DNA from: JAWKWH01 sp040830725
GTDB taxonomy: Bacteria; Pseudomonadota; Alphaproteobacteria; Rhizobiales; Rhizobiaceae
DNA: 64,000 nt
NCBI GenBank assembly: GCA_040830725.1
Contig: JBFOMG010000002.1
Coordinates: 1 to 64,000 of the forward strand
Reading direction: 5' to 3'
Shown here: piece after piece, positions 32,664 through 41,456 of the stretch
Layout: each line of letters starts with the position of its first letter
How positions within the stretch are numbered: position 1 is the first letter of the stretch
Program-made: the position numbers and the translations under genes
The notes under the pieces: generated by a model
Told to the model about the DNA's origin: nothing
Databases searched by the model: none
Seen by the model: the letters and a program-made list of their open reading frames with translations, nothing else

Positions 32664-33563
32664 ATGCAGGCAAAAACGCTCACTCGCCTCGAACGCAGAT
32701 ATGCGTTGCTTGGCGCGCTGCTCATTGCGCCAACGGTTCTCGTATTCTGTGCGGTGATCGTCTACCCGCTAGTATCCGCGATGTATCTTTCGCTGTTCAA
32801 GATATTCACGCCGACGCTTGAAGGCGGTTGGGTGGGTCTGGATAATTATCACACTCTGCTCGGCAACCCCGAATTTTGGACAGCACTGCGCACCAACATT
32901 ATCTGGACCGTCGGCACACTCACGCTTCAAATCCTTTGCGGTGTGGGTATGGCCCTGGTCTTGCACCAGAATATCTGGTTTCGCAGTCTAGCCAGGTCTC
33001 TGATTCTGTTTCCCTATTTCGTGTCCACTGTTGTCGCGGTTCTGGTCTGGAAATGGCTGTTCAACGATTTGTACGGCATTTTGAACCATTTGATGATTGT
33101 TGCGAGGCTCACCGAGTTTCCGATTGACTATCTGGGTTCGATGCCGAATGCGATGATCTCTGTGATTGTCGTAGGAGCGTGGAAGTACTTCCCGTTTGTA
33201 GTGATCGCGGTTCTCGCACGTTTGCAGACAATTCCCGACGCGCTCTACGAAGCTGCGAAGATCGACGGTGCCGGACCCATTGCGCGCTTTTTTGATGTGA
33301 CTTTGCCGCAATTGCGGGACGTGTTGGTCGTTATCATCATGTTGCGCGCGATTTGGGACTTCAAGGAGTTCGACCTGATCTACCTGCTGACTGGCGGCGG
33401 GCCCATAACCAGCACCCAGACCTTGCCATTGCTGGTTTACAAGGAAGCTTTTGCGTTGAACCAGATGGGCATGGCGTCAGCCTATGCCGTGGTGATGATG
33501 GCGATCATGCTTTTCTTTATGATCCTGTACATCCGGCGCACCCGTACGGAAGAAGACACATGA
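32664..33563 (+). CDS. ABC transporter permease, MalF/UgpA type
   Basis: 299 residues from ATG 32664 with GAGGG five bases upstream. The first hydrophobic segment is ALLIAPTVLVFCAVIVYPLVSAMYLSLF, and the cytoplasmic EAA motif is EAAKIDGAGPIARFFDVTLPQL. The family-typical FKEFDLIYLLTGGGP follows near the C-terminus. It forms the channel with the next gene product, which starts in its stop codon (ATGA). Confidence 0.93.
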   Translation: MQAKTLTRLERRYALLGALLIAPTVLVFCAVIVYPLVSAMYLSLFKIFTPTLEGGWVGLDNYHTLLGNPEFWTALRTNIIWTVGTLTLQILCGVGMALVLHQNIWFRSLARSLILFPYFVSTVVAVLVWKWLFNDLYGILNHLMIVARLTEFPIDYLGSMPNAMISVIVVGAWKYFPFVVIAVLARLQTIPDALYEAAKIDGAGPIARFFDVTLPQLRDVLVVIIMLRAIWDFKEFDLIYLLTGGGPITSTQTLPLLVYKEAFALNQMGMASAYAVVMMAIMLFFMILYIRRTRTEEDT

Positions 33564-34381
33564 TCCGTCGAGTAGCTTTCAATCTGTTCGCCTGGACCAT
33601 CGTGCTTGCGGTGGCGTTTCCCTTGTTCTGGATGTTGGTGACTTCCGTAAAGCCGCAGTTCGAACTGTTCCGTCGACCGCCAACCTTCCTGCCCGAGACC
33701 TGGACTTTCGAGCACTATTGGCGCCTGTTGTCGTCGACGAACTTCCTGACCTATTTCAGAAACTCGGTGATCTTGTCGACCTCGACAACGGTGGTTGTCA
33801 TCGCGATCGCAACAATCGGCGCCTACAGCCTTGTGCGGTTTCGCTACCGCGGGCGTGAAAACCTTGCGTTTCTCGTGCTTTTCACCTACCTGCTGCCATC
33901 CGTCGTTTTGATCATTCCGCTTTATCTGATGCTGGTTCAGTTGGGTCTGTCAAACACGATTTTGTCGCTTGTGATCGCCTACACCACGTTCGCGCTTCCT
34001 TATGCTCTGTGGTTGCTAAGATCATTCATGGCCGGCATCCCGGAAGATCTCGAGAGCGCTGCGCTGGTTGATGGTGCGACCAGGCTGGGCGCGTTTCGCG
34101 ACGTGATATTGCCGCAGCTTTTGCCAGGCATCATCTCGACTGCCCTGTTCACGTTCATTCTATCCTGGAACGAATATTTATATGCGCTCGTCCTCGTGAA
34201 TTCAGACAGCGCCCGGCCGTTGACCACGGGCGTCATGAACATGTTGGTATCAAGCTTCAACATCGAATGGTCCCTCCTTATGGCCGCCTCGGTGATGATG
34301 AGCGTACCGCTCATAATCGTGTTTGCGTTTCTTCAAAGCTATCTGACACGGGGTTTCGGCGCCGGCGGGGTCAAGGGTTAA
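33560..34381 (+). CDS. ABC transporter permease, MalG/UgpE type
   Basis: 273 residues from ATG 33560, overlapping the previous stop by 4 bases. The hydrophobic N-terminal segment FNLFAWTIVLAVAFPLFWMLVTSVK is followed by the family features TFLPETWTFEHYWRL, LRSFMAGIPEDLESAALVDGATRLGAFRDVILPQLLPG (EAA loop) and SWNEYLYALVL. It is the second channel subunit of the sugar-type importer. Confidence 0.93.
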   Translation: MIRRVAFNLFAWTIVLAVAFPLFWMLVTSVKPQFELFRRPPTFLPETWTFEHYWRLLSSTNFLTYFRNSVILSTSTTVVVIAIATIGAYSLVRFRYRGRENLAFLVLFTYLLPSVVLIIPLYLMLVQLGLSNTILSLVIAYTTFALPYALWLLRSFMAGIPEDLESAALVDGATRLGAFRDVILPQLLPGIISTALFTFILSWNEYLYALVLVNSDSARPLTTGVMNMLVSSFNIEWSLLMAASVMMSVPLIIVFAFLQSYLTRGFGAGGVKG

Positions 34382-34384
34382 GGC

Positions 34385-35527
34385 ATGGCGGCAGTTGAAT
34401 TCAAAGGGGTGGAAAAAGTCTTCGGCGACGTTACCGCGGTCCACGCGCTGGATCTCGCCATTCGTGAAGGCGAGTTCGTTTCACTTCTCGGCCCGTCCGG
34501 ATGTGGCAAGACAACAACCCTGCGCATGCTGGCCGGACTCGATTTTCCAACCTCGGGCGAAATCAGGATTGGCGAGCGCGTGGTCAATGATGTCGCGCCG
34601 GGCGAGCGGGACATCGCCATGGTCTTTCAATCCTATGCCCTTTATCCACACATGACCGTGGCCGGTAATATTGCGTATCCCTTGAAAAAACGGCGGATGC
34701 CAAAGAACCAACGAGCTGACATGGTCGCCAAAACGGCGGAGCTTCTGCACCTGTCTGATTTGCTGGACCGAAAACCGAGGCAATTGTCGGGTGGCCAGCA
34801 GCAAAGAGTCGCGCTTGGCCGTGCATTGGTTCGGGATCCAAAGGTATTTCTGCTAGACGAACCGCTTTCCAATCTTGATGCAAAGCTCCGCGGCTACATG
34901 CGCATCGAGCTTGTCGAACTGCATCGCCGGCTTGGGCGAACCATGGTTTATGTCACCCACGACCAGTTGGAGGCAATGACAATGGCGGACCGGATCGCCG
35001 TTATGGAAAGAGGTCGCCTCCAGCAGTTTGCTCCACCTAACGAAGTTTATCGGGAGCCCGCCAATCGGTTTGTCGCCGGATTCATCGGGACGCCGGCCAT
35101 GAACCTGATTGAAGGTGAAATACGCATGGAGCGCGGCAAATGGCGCTTCGAAGCGCCAGGACTGTCGCTGCCTGTGCCAAGTTTAAAGGCGAGCGCCGAG
35201 CCCGGAACAGCTTGTCTGGGAGTTCGTCCCGAACACGTCGGATTTGCAAAAGGTTCGCTTGAAGGCAAGGTACAGGTAGTGGAACAGACCGGGCATGAAA
35301 ACATTATCGTGGCCGATATCGGAGGGGGCAATCGGATCACGGCACGTGCATCGGCGGACCGACTATATAAAGCAGGCGAGACCGTTCGCTGCCAGTTTGA
35401 AACCAAGCATTGTCACGTCTTTGCCGGCGGTCCATTCGGTGAGCGACTAAATGCGCCAGCCGGGCGACCGTCAAAGCGACCAGTAGAGACGGCCGCCAGT
35501 AGCGGTAGCAGCCAAAGGAGGTCGTGA
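34385..35527 (+). CDS. ABC transporter ATPase, MalK/UgpC type
   Basis: 380 residues. Walker A GPSGCGKTT, Q-loop FQSYALYPHM, signature LSGGQQQR, Walker B FLLDEPLSNLDA and H-loop VTHDQ are intact. The C-terminal TOBE region (GVRPEHVGFA) marks a carbohydrate-uptake ATPase with a regulatory domain. The final ~25 residues (APAGRPSKRPVETAASSGS) are low-complexity and outside the family. It starts 4 bases after the permease stop. The same protein could serve other family-1 importers. Confidence 0.94.
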   Translation: MAAVEFKGVEKVFGDVTAVHALDLAIREGEFVSLLGPSGCGKTTTLRMLAGLDFPTSGEIRIGERVVNDVAPGERDIAMVFQSYALYPHMTVAGNIAYPLKKRRMPKNQRADMVAKTAELLHLSDLLDRKPRQLSGGQQQRVALGRALVRDPKVFLLDEPLSNLDAKLRGYMRIELVELHRRLGRTMVYVTHDQLEAMTMADRIAVMERGRLQQFAPPNEVYREPANRFVAGFIGTPAMNLIEGEIRMERGKWRFEAPGLSLPVPSLKASAEPGTACLGVRPEHVGFAKGSLEGKVQVVEQTGHENIIVADIGGGNRITARASADRLYKAGETVRCQFETKHCHVFAGGPFGERLNAPAGRPSKRPVETAASSGSSQRRS

Positions 35528-35528
35528 G

Positions 35529-36449
35529 TTGGACAGATCGACGATCAACTGGACAGGCCCGTTGGTGGCCACAACGACCCCATTTCGCAGCGATTTGACA
35601 ATCGATGAAGAAGGTTTCACGGCCAATGTTGAGCGGCTTCTGGATGCAGGCGCGACCGGCATAGTGGCAGCCGGATGCACCGGTGAATTCTGGGCTTTGG
35701 ACTTTGAAGAACGAACGAGGCTCGCAAAGCTTGCTGTTGCTGTCAGTAGTGGGCGTGGTGCAGTGATTGTCGGTACTGGCTCGATACGAGAGCAGGAGGT
35801 TATCGAGCAGATTCATGCGGCAAAGGAAGCCGGAGCTGATGGCGTGCTGGTCCTGCCACCTTACTTTGCCCGATTGACCGAGTCTGAAACGATTGCTCAT
35901 TTCGAGGCGGTCGATTCCGCATCGGTCCTGCCGATCATGCTCTACAATATTCCGGGAAACGCCGGCAACGCGATCACACCTTCCCTCGCCGAAAGACTTT
36001 GCGATCTCGACCACGTCGTGGCGATAAAGGAATCAAGTGGTGACTGGAATAACTTCCACGAAACGCTCAATCGAACCAAAGGCCGAATTCGCGTTTTTTG
36101 TGGCCCGTCGTCGGTGTTCGGGGTGGCAGCAACGCTTGCGGGTGCCGATGGTCTCATCGATTGCTTTCCAAACGTGTGGGCACCAGGGTGTCTGGATCTC
36201 TGGCATGCCACCAAGGCTGGCCGCCTGAAGGAAGCTTGGGAGCTTCAATCAATCGGTATGACGCTTACCGAACTCTTTACCTCGCAGGAACGTACGCTCT
36301 ATCCCTCGACCAAGGCCGCAATGAACCATCTTGGGCTTCCTGGCGGCGGTCTGACACGTCCGCCGCTTCGCCCCCTGGAAGGGGAAAGCCTGCGTGGCCT
36401 GAAGGAAGGTTTGGATCGCATTATATCTGCGCTGGAAACCGTTGACTAA
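35529..36449 (+). CDS. DapA/N-acetylneuraminate lyase family protein (copy 2)
   Basis: 306 residues from a TTG start at 35529, supported by AGGAGG seven bases upstream. Schiff-base Lys167 (VVAIKESSGDW), Tyr139 (MLYNIPG) and GCTGEFWAL are present, so the class I lyase chemistry is intact. It differs strongly from copy 1 (21750-22700), so the two probably act on different keto acids. Its place in the importer operon with two SDR-like proteins and an aminotransferase suggests a late cleavage or deamination step. Confidence 0.88.
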   Translation: MDRSTINWTGPLVATTTPFRSDLTIDEEGFTANVERLLDAGATGIVAAGCTGEFWALDFEERTRLAKLAVAVSSGRGAVIVGTGSIREQEVIEQIHAAKEAGADGVLVLPPYFARLTESETIAHFEAVDSASVLPIMLYNIPGNAGNAITPSLAERLCDLDHVVAIKESSGDWNNFHETLNRTKGRIRVFCGPSSVFGVAATLAGADGLIDCFPNVWAPGCLDLWHATKAGRLKEAWELQSIGMTLTELFTSQERTLYPSTKAAMNHLGLPGGGLTRPPLRPLEGESLRGLKEGLDRIISALETVD

Positions 36450-36464
36450 TAGCGAGGCAGGATC

Positions 36465-37247
36465 ATGGATCTCGGGTTAAATGGTAAGAATGCAATCGTC
36501 ACGGCAGCCAGCAGGGGTCTTGGCTTCGCCACGGCGCGCTCGCTCGCCCGAGAGGGTGTTAATCTTACTATGATGGCAAGAACAGCCGATGCTCTGGAGG
36601 CGGCTGCTTCTGATATCCGCACGGAATTCGGTGTGGAAGTCAATACGGTCGCGGCGGATTTCAATGATGTGGCAGGACGGGAAGCGCTCATAGCGGCGGC
36701 CGAAACGCCCGATATATTGATCAACAATCCAGGCGTTCGGCAGGTGCCGACGCCCTATGACAAGATTTCGGCCGAGGACTGGCGTTACTGGCTCGAGGTG
36801 CATTTCTTGTCGTCAGTCGACATGATCCAGCGGGTCGCGCCGGGCATGGCTGAGCGAAGATTCGGGCGGATCGTCAACATGTCTGTCAGTTTCATAAAAT
36901 TCCCGCAGGTGGGATTTGCCCATAGCCACGCTGCCCGGCTTGCGCTTTCTGGAGCCACCGCTGCGATGGTGCGGGAACTCATCGCGAAAAACGTCACGAT
37001 TAACACCGTCTGCCCCGGCCTGTTCGATACGGACGCCCTGCACACCAACTTGCATGGTCACGCCAAACGCGGCAACACGACCTATGAGGCGATTGTCCAG
37101 AACCGACTTGAGACTTGCCCTGCGGGCCGGTTTGCCGACCCGTCTGAATGTGGCGATCTCATTGCCTATCTTTGCTCGGCACAGGCCGGGTTCATGAGCG
37201 GGCAGAATATCGTCAACGACGGTGGCGTGTATCAGGGTCTTTTCTGA
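36465..37247 (+). CDS. Atypical SDR-family protein lacking the YxxxK pair
   Basis: 260 residues with overall SDR fold. The cofactor loop reads VTAASRGLGFA (TA instead of TG), the NNAG motif is NNPG, and where the catalytic YxxxK is expected the sequence is FAHSHAARLAL, with His153 in place of Tyr and Ala157/Arg158 near the Lys position. The serine region NMSVS is kept. This matches the 3-oxoacyl-ACP-reductase-like subgroup known for imperfect motifs, whose reactions are poorly defined. Its stop overlaps the start of a normal SDR (TGATG), so the two may form a complex or act in sequence. Confidence 0.82.
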   Translation: MDLGLNGKNAIVTAASRGLGFATARSLAREGVNLTMMARTADALEAAASDIRTEFGVEVNTVAADFNDVAGREALIAAAETPDILINNPGVRQVPTPYDKISAEDWRYWLEVHFLSSVDMIQRVAPGMAERRFGRIVNMSVSFIKFPQVGFAHSHAARLALSGATAAMVRELIAKNVTINTVCPGLFDTDALHTNLHGHAKRGNTTYEAIVQNRLETCPAGRFADPSECGDLIAYLCSAQAGFMSGQNIVNDGGVYQGLF

Positions 37248-37948
37248 TGGCCAAAGTCGCCCTGATCTCGGGCGGAGGGCGCGGATTGGGTGCCGCGATC
37301 ACCCGCAGATTGCTATCCGACGGCTGGACCGTTTCGCTCGGCATTCGCGACGTGTCCCAGGCCGCGCAGTTCGGCCTTGGGGAAGATCGGCTCATCGCCT
37401 CGCGCTATGACGCAAATGAACCAGAAACCGCGCAGGCGTGGGTCGACACGACCGCTGCGCGCCTCGGCCGCATCGACGCGCTGGTCAACAATGCAGGCAT
37501 TCTGCGCATGGTCGACTTTGCGCAGGGCAGCGCAGAAGACCTGGACGCGCTTTGGGCTGTGAATGTCAAAGCACCCTTCCTCCTGATCCGAGCAGCTCTG
37601 CCTGAATTGCGCAAGGGTGGATCGGGTCGCATCGTCAATATCGCCTCCACCGATGGCAAACGGTTTCGCCAAGGCACCTCGGTTGGCTATTCGATGACCA
37701 AGCATGCGCTGCTTGCACTGACCCAGGCCGCCCGCGCCGAGGGGTGGGAGGACGGCATTCGCGCCACCGCCATTTGTCCGGGCGCCATCGACACCGAACT
37801 GATCGCAGGATTGCCCAGCATTGCTCCAAAGGCCGACCGCCTGTCACCCGAAACCGTGGCAGATATGGTCGCTTTTCTGCTCTCGCTCCCCAATCAGGCG
37901 AGCGTCCCTGAGTTGATTGCAAATACAAGGTTGGAGAGCCTGATATGA
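37247..37948 (+). CDS. Short-chain dehydrogenase/reductase
   Basis: 233 residues from ATG 37247, which overlaps the preceding stop. ISGGGRGLGAA, a non-acidic end of beta-2 (LGIRDVSQ, leaning to NADP), NNAG, the catalytic Ser in NIASTDG, and YSMTK define a working classical SDR. PGAIDTELI follows. It is shorter than its neighbours and ends without the glycine-rich tail. It overlaps the aminotransferase start by 4 bases. The likely role is alcohol or ketone interconversion before or after transamination. Confidence 0.87.
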   Translation: MAKVALISGGGRGLGAAITRRLLSDGWTVSLGIRDVSQAAQFGLGEDRLIASRYDANEPETAQAWVDTTAARLGRIDALVNNAGILRMVDFAQGSAEDLDALWAVNVKAPFLLIRAALPELRKGGSGRIVNIASTDGKRFRQGTSVGYSMTKHALLALTQAARAEGWEDGIRATAICPGAIDTELIAGLPSIAPKADRLSPETVADMVAFLLSLPNQASVPELIANTRLESLI

Positions 37949-39324
37949 CCATGCAAGCGCTGCGGAATGATGAACTGGCCGCGTGGGACCGCGATTGTCT
38001 CCTGCACCCAACGACACACACGGCAAAACATGCCCGCGGCGATGTACCAGGTCGCATCATCACCGGTGGTGAAGGCGTCTACGTCACAGATCGCGATGGC
38101 AACCGCATGCTCGACGCCTTCGCGGCGCTCTATTGCGTAAATGCTGGATATGGCCGCAATGAGATTGCCGATGCAATCGCGCATCAGGCGCACGAGTTGG
38201 CCTATTTCCACGCCTTTGCAGGGCACGGCAATGAACCGGCCATCCGGTTGGCGAAGATGGTGATGGATCGTGCGCCCGAACATATGGCGCGTGTTTATTT
38301 TGGGCTTTCAGGTTCCGATGCCAACGAAACCAACGTCAAACTCGCATGGCACTACAATGTGCTGCGCGGCAAGCCTGAAAAACGCAAGATTATCAGCCGC
38401 TGGCGAGCTTATCACGGGTCTGGCGTGGTCTCCGGCTCGATGACTGGACTGAAACTGTACCACGAGCGATTCAACCTGCCTTTGGAAGGCTTTCTGCACA
38501 CCGAAACGCCGCATTATCTGCGCCGTCCCGATCCGGATATGTCCGAGGCAGATTTTGTCGACCACCTGATCGCATCACTCGAAGCAATTATCGCCCGAGA
38601 AGGTGCGGACACCATTGCCGCCTTTATCGGGGAGCCGGTGCTGGGAACCGGTGGCATCATTCCTCCACCGGAAGCCTATTGGCCTCGCGTCCAAGAGGTG
38701 TTGGAGAGGCATGACATTCTGCTTATTGCAGATGAAGTGGTGACCGGTTTTGGACGGACCGGCCGCATGTTTGGCACCGATCTCTATGATCTGAGACCGG
38801 ATTTCATGACCATCGCCAAGGGCCTGACCTCGGCTTATGCACCACTGTCAGGCTCGATTGTCTCGCAACGGGTTTTCGACGTGTTGGTGAAGGGCGCGGA
38901 CGATTTCGGTCCGCTTGGCCATGGCTGGACCTACTCGGCGCACCCCATCGGGGCGGCAGCGGGGGTTGCCACGCTGGAGCTTGTTGATCGGCTGGGCCTC
39001 GTCGCCAACGCTGCCGATACAGGTCCCTACCTTCTTGAGAGGCTTGCAGATACGGTTGGCAGCCACCCCAATGTGGCCGAGGTGCGAGGCACAGGTCTTC
39101 TTGCGGCGGTGGAGTTCATGAAGAATCCCGAAGACCATGTCTGGTTCCCGCCCATGACAGTCGGTCCGGACATCGCCGCTGAGATGTCACGGCTCGGCGT
39201 GATGGTGCGCGCGATGCCGGAAGGGAACATCGTCGGCTTTGCGCCGCCACTGTGCATAACTCGCTCGGAGATTGACGAAGCCGTCGATGCACTCACGCGG
39301 GCTACCGTAACCGTGCTGGACTAA
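37945..39324 (+). CDS. Class III (omega) aminotransferase
   Basis: 459 residues, PLP fold type I. LSGSDANETNVKLAW binds the phosphate, WRAYHGSG stacks on the cofactor, ADEVVTGFGRTG holds Asp263, and TIAKGLTSAYAPL carries the Schiff-base Lys292. The sequence is that of omega-amino acid:pyruvate or beta-alanine type transaminases (AGHGNEPAIRLA, HGWTYSAHPIG). It should transfer an amino group from a terminal amine or amino ketone to pyruvate or 2-oxoglutarate. Starts overlap on both sides (ATGA, TAATG), placing it firmly within the importer operon. Confidence 0.93.
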   Translation: MTMQALRNDELAAWDRDCLLHPTTHTAKHARGDVPGRIITGGEGVYVTDRDGNRMLDAFAALYCVNAGYGRNEIADAIAHQAHELAYFHAFAGHGNEPAIRLAKMVMDRAPEHMARVYFGLSGSDANETNVKLAWHYNVLRGKPEKRKIISRWRAYHGSGVVSGSMTGLKLYHERFNLPLEGFLHTETPHYLRRPDPDMSEADFVDHLIASLEAIIAREGADTIAAFIGEPVLGTGGIIPPPEAYWPRVQEVLERHDILLIADEVVTGFGRTGRMFGTDLYDLRPDFMTIAKGLTSAYAPLSGSIVSQRVFDVLVKGADDFGPLGHGWTYSAHPIGAAAGVATLELVDRLGLVANAADTGPYLLERLADTVGSHPNVAEVRGTGLLAAVEFMKNPEDHVWFPPMTVGPDIAAEMSRLGVMVRAMPEGNIVGFAPPLCITRSEIDEAVDALTRATVTVLD

Positions 39325-40211
39325 TGACCTCCGATCGCCCATGGAAGCTTGACGAGACCGAGTGGCGCAGTCTCGTGAATCGCGTCCGCGCAGGACGCAG
39401 GCTTGCTCCCGAAACTTGGCCCAACGGTGCGCAGTGTGCTGTTGCCCTTTCCTTCGATTGCGATCACGAGACCTTCGAGCTGGGCTCCGGCCGCGCGGCC
39501 ATTGGTCGGCTTTCGTGGGGCGAATTCGGACGCAGGAAGGGTGTGCCACGCGTTCTCGACGTCCTTGCACGCCATGAGGTGGCGGCAAGTTTCTTTGTTC
39601 CTGCAGTTGCGGGGTTGATCGAGCCAGATTCGCTCAGGCCGATTGTCGATGCTGATCACGAAATCGGCGTCCACGGATGGATCCACGAAAACACTTCACT
39701 GCTAGATCGGGACACCGAGCGCGAACTCCTCTTGCGGGCCCGCGATGCCTTGGCGGACATGACAGGCAACGTCCCGGTTGGTCACCGGGCAGCCAATTGG
39801 GACCTCAGCGCCCACACAATCGACCTCGTCGCAGAGGCGGGCTTTTCCTATGACAGCAGCCTGATGTCTGATGACGACTGCTATGAGCTTGTTAGCGATG
39901 GCAAGCCAACCGGACTTGTGGAGATCCCGGTTGACTGGGTGCGCGATGATGCTGTCTACCTTCTTTTCAATCGCGACCCCCCAACACGACCCTGGTTGTC
40001 TCCCGAGGATGTGCTGGATGTGTTCCGACGCGAGTTTGACATGGCCTTCGACGAAGGCGGGGTCTGCCAGTTCGTCATGCATCCATTTGTCATTGGTTAT
40101 CGCTCCCGCATCTGGATCCTCGACTCGCTGATTAAGCACGCCAAGAACCGTGGAAGGGTCTGGTTTGCCACCCATGCACAACTGGCTGAATGGGTGCGGG
40201 ACAAAGGGTAA
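39324..40211 (+). CDS. Polysaccharide-deacetylase-fold hydrolase (PuuE/cyclic-imidase-like)
   Basis: 295 residues with a NodB/CE4 fold. SFDCDHE supplies the metal-binding and catalytic aspartates (Asp45, Asp47), and HGWIHEN gives metal ligands His117 and His121. GHRAANWDLS is the motif 3 region, and FVMHPFVIGYRSR a C-terminal His motif. There is no signal peptide, so it acts in the cytoplasm. This subgroup contains allantoinase PuuE, cyclic imide hydrolases and peptidoglycan deacetylase-like proteins that cleave C-N bonds of small molecules. As the last gene of the importer operon it may open a ring amide or remove an N-acyl group from the substrate. Confidence 0.85.
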   Translation: MTSDRPWKLDETEWRSLVNRVRAGRRLAPETWPNGAQCAVALSFDCDHETFELGSGRAAIGRLSWGEFGRRKGVPRVLDVLARHEVAASFFVPAVAGLIEPDSLRPIVDADHEIGVHGWIHENTSLLDRDTERELLLRARDALADMTGNVPVGHRAANWDLSAHTIDLVAEAGFSYDSSLMSDDDCYELVSDGKPTGLVEIPVDWVRDDAVYLLFNRDPPTRPWLSPEDVLDVFRREFDMAFDEGGVCQFVMHPFVIGYRSRIWILDSLIKHAKNRGRVWFATHAQLAEWVRDKG

Positions 40212-40665
40212 TTCTGGAGACCCGGTGAGATCTGTTCGCCGTCGCTGCAAACCCCTGCACTCCCCAGTTTCCATTCTGACCGGTCAAATCGAAGATCTCA
40301 AACATACTTCAGCGATCATTGATCGAATGATTGTGCGGCATTATCGGTCGAACGTTCGATCGATGGATAGCGCATGGCAGTTCTTCCCCCATTTCGGGGC
40401 ATTTTGTGTGAAAACCAAACAGTAGCTTTGACCGCTGAGTTGCCATTCAAACGAGGAACGAAGTGCGGTCTAAGGACGAAATTTGGATTTTGAGATTGAA
40501 CCGAAAAAGAGACGACGTCGCTGCTGACTGCCAGCACCGCCAGCCTTTAAAGAGCTTCATAAACAACAGCATTTTGTCGTTTCGGGTGACCGAATAGTGT
40601 TCGGTGTCCCGCGTATGGCGTGTATACCCGTTGCACATCCGAATTGCTGGCGGATAACCTTTGAA
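40212..40665. other. Intergenic region before cutC
   Basis: About 450 bases without a supportable gene. Visible elements are a 12-bp palindrome TCGAACGTTCGA (40348-40359), a GTGCG at 40333 lacking the correctly spaced GAAC, and a hairpin CCGAA/TTCGG (40590-40604) flanked by GGG/CCC. None can be assigned. Confidence 0.45.
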
Positions 40666-41436
40666 ATGACAAAACCCGACAACAACAAGCCTCTCGCGGA
40701 AATCTGTGTCGATTCTGTCGAAGGTGTCATTGCTGCCGCGGCCGCAGGGGCAGCGCGCGTCGAGCTTTGTTCTGCGTTGCTTGAGGGTGGCCTGACTCCA
40801 TCATACGGCATGACCAAAAGAGCAAAAGCGGTCACCGGGCCGGTCGGCGTTCATGTCATGATACGGCCCCGCGGTGGCGACTTTCTGTATTCCAGCGAAG
40901 AATTCGCCGCCATGAAAGAGGATATCCTTGCACTCAAACGGCTTGACGTGGAGGGGTTTGTCTTCGGTCTGCTTGAGCCGGATGGAAATATCGATGTTGA
41001 GCGTACGAAAGAGCTCATCGAGCTTTGCAGACCGTCAAGTGTCACATTTCACCGTGCATTTGACATGGCCAGAGATCCTTTTGAATCTTTGGATCTTCTG
41101 ATCGAGCTGGGAGTGGAACGGCTTCTCACCTCCGGACAGGCGCCGGGGGTGCTGGAGGGAGCGCCGCTAATCAGGCAATTGATTGAACGAAGCGCAGACC
41201 GCATTGTGATTATGCCTGGCGGCGATATCAGTGCGCGCAATGTCGCGCGCATTGTCCGCGAAACCGGTGCAGAAGAAATCCACTTCGCGGCACTTGAGCC
41301 GGAGCCCGGTCCAATGCGCTACCGCAATCCGGAAGTCTTCATGGGTGGTACGCTACGCCCACCGGAATATGATCGCATTGTCACAAAGGAAAGCGGCATC
41401 CGGCGCGTCATGAATGCAATCTCTTCAAGCAAATAG
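40666..41436 (+). CDS. cutC: CutC family TIM-barrel protein
   Basis: 256 residues from ATG 40666. EICVDSVEGVIAAAAAGAARVELCSALLEGGLTPSYG is the CutC N-terminus, followed by VHVMIRPRGGDFLYS, VTFHRAFDM, LLTSGQAPGVLEG and IVIMPGGDIS. The family is annotated as copper homeostasis in E. coli, but that role is disputed and the conserved pocket looks enzymatic. Here it converges with an amino-sugar operon (PP2C-like, nagA, SIS deaminase), with 20 bases between stops, and no copper genes are present, so a role in amino-sugar metabolism is at least as likely. That is inference. Confidence 0.9.
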   Translation: MTKPDNNKPLAEICVDSVEGVIAAAAAGAARVELCSALLEGGLTPSYGMTKRAKAVTGPVGVHVMIRPRGGDFLYSSEEFAAMKEDILALKRLDVEGFVFGLLEPDGNIDVERTKELIELCRPSSVTFHRAFDMARDPFESLDLLIELGVERLLTSGQAPGVLEGAPLIRQLIERSADRIVIMPGGDISARNVARIVRETGAEEIHFAALEPEPGPMRYRNPEVFMGGTLRPPEYDRIVTKESGIRRVMNAISSSK

Positions 41437-41456
41437 GACACCACTCCAAATCGCGA

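Noticed and set aside
40333..40352. GTGCG with a downstream GAAC as a sixth IclR operator
   Set aside because: The spacing between GTGCG (40333) and GAAC (40349) is 11 bases instead of 6, and the neighbouring cutC belongs to another functional block.
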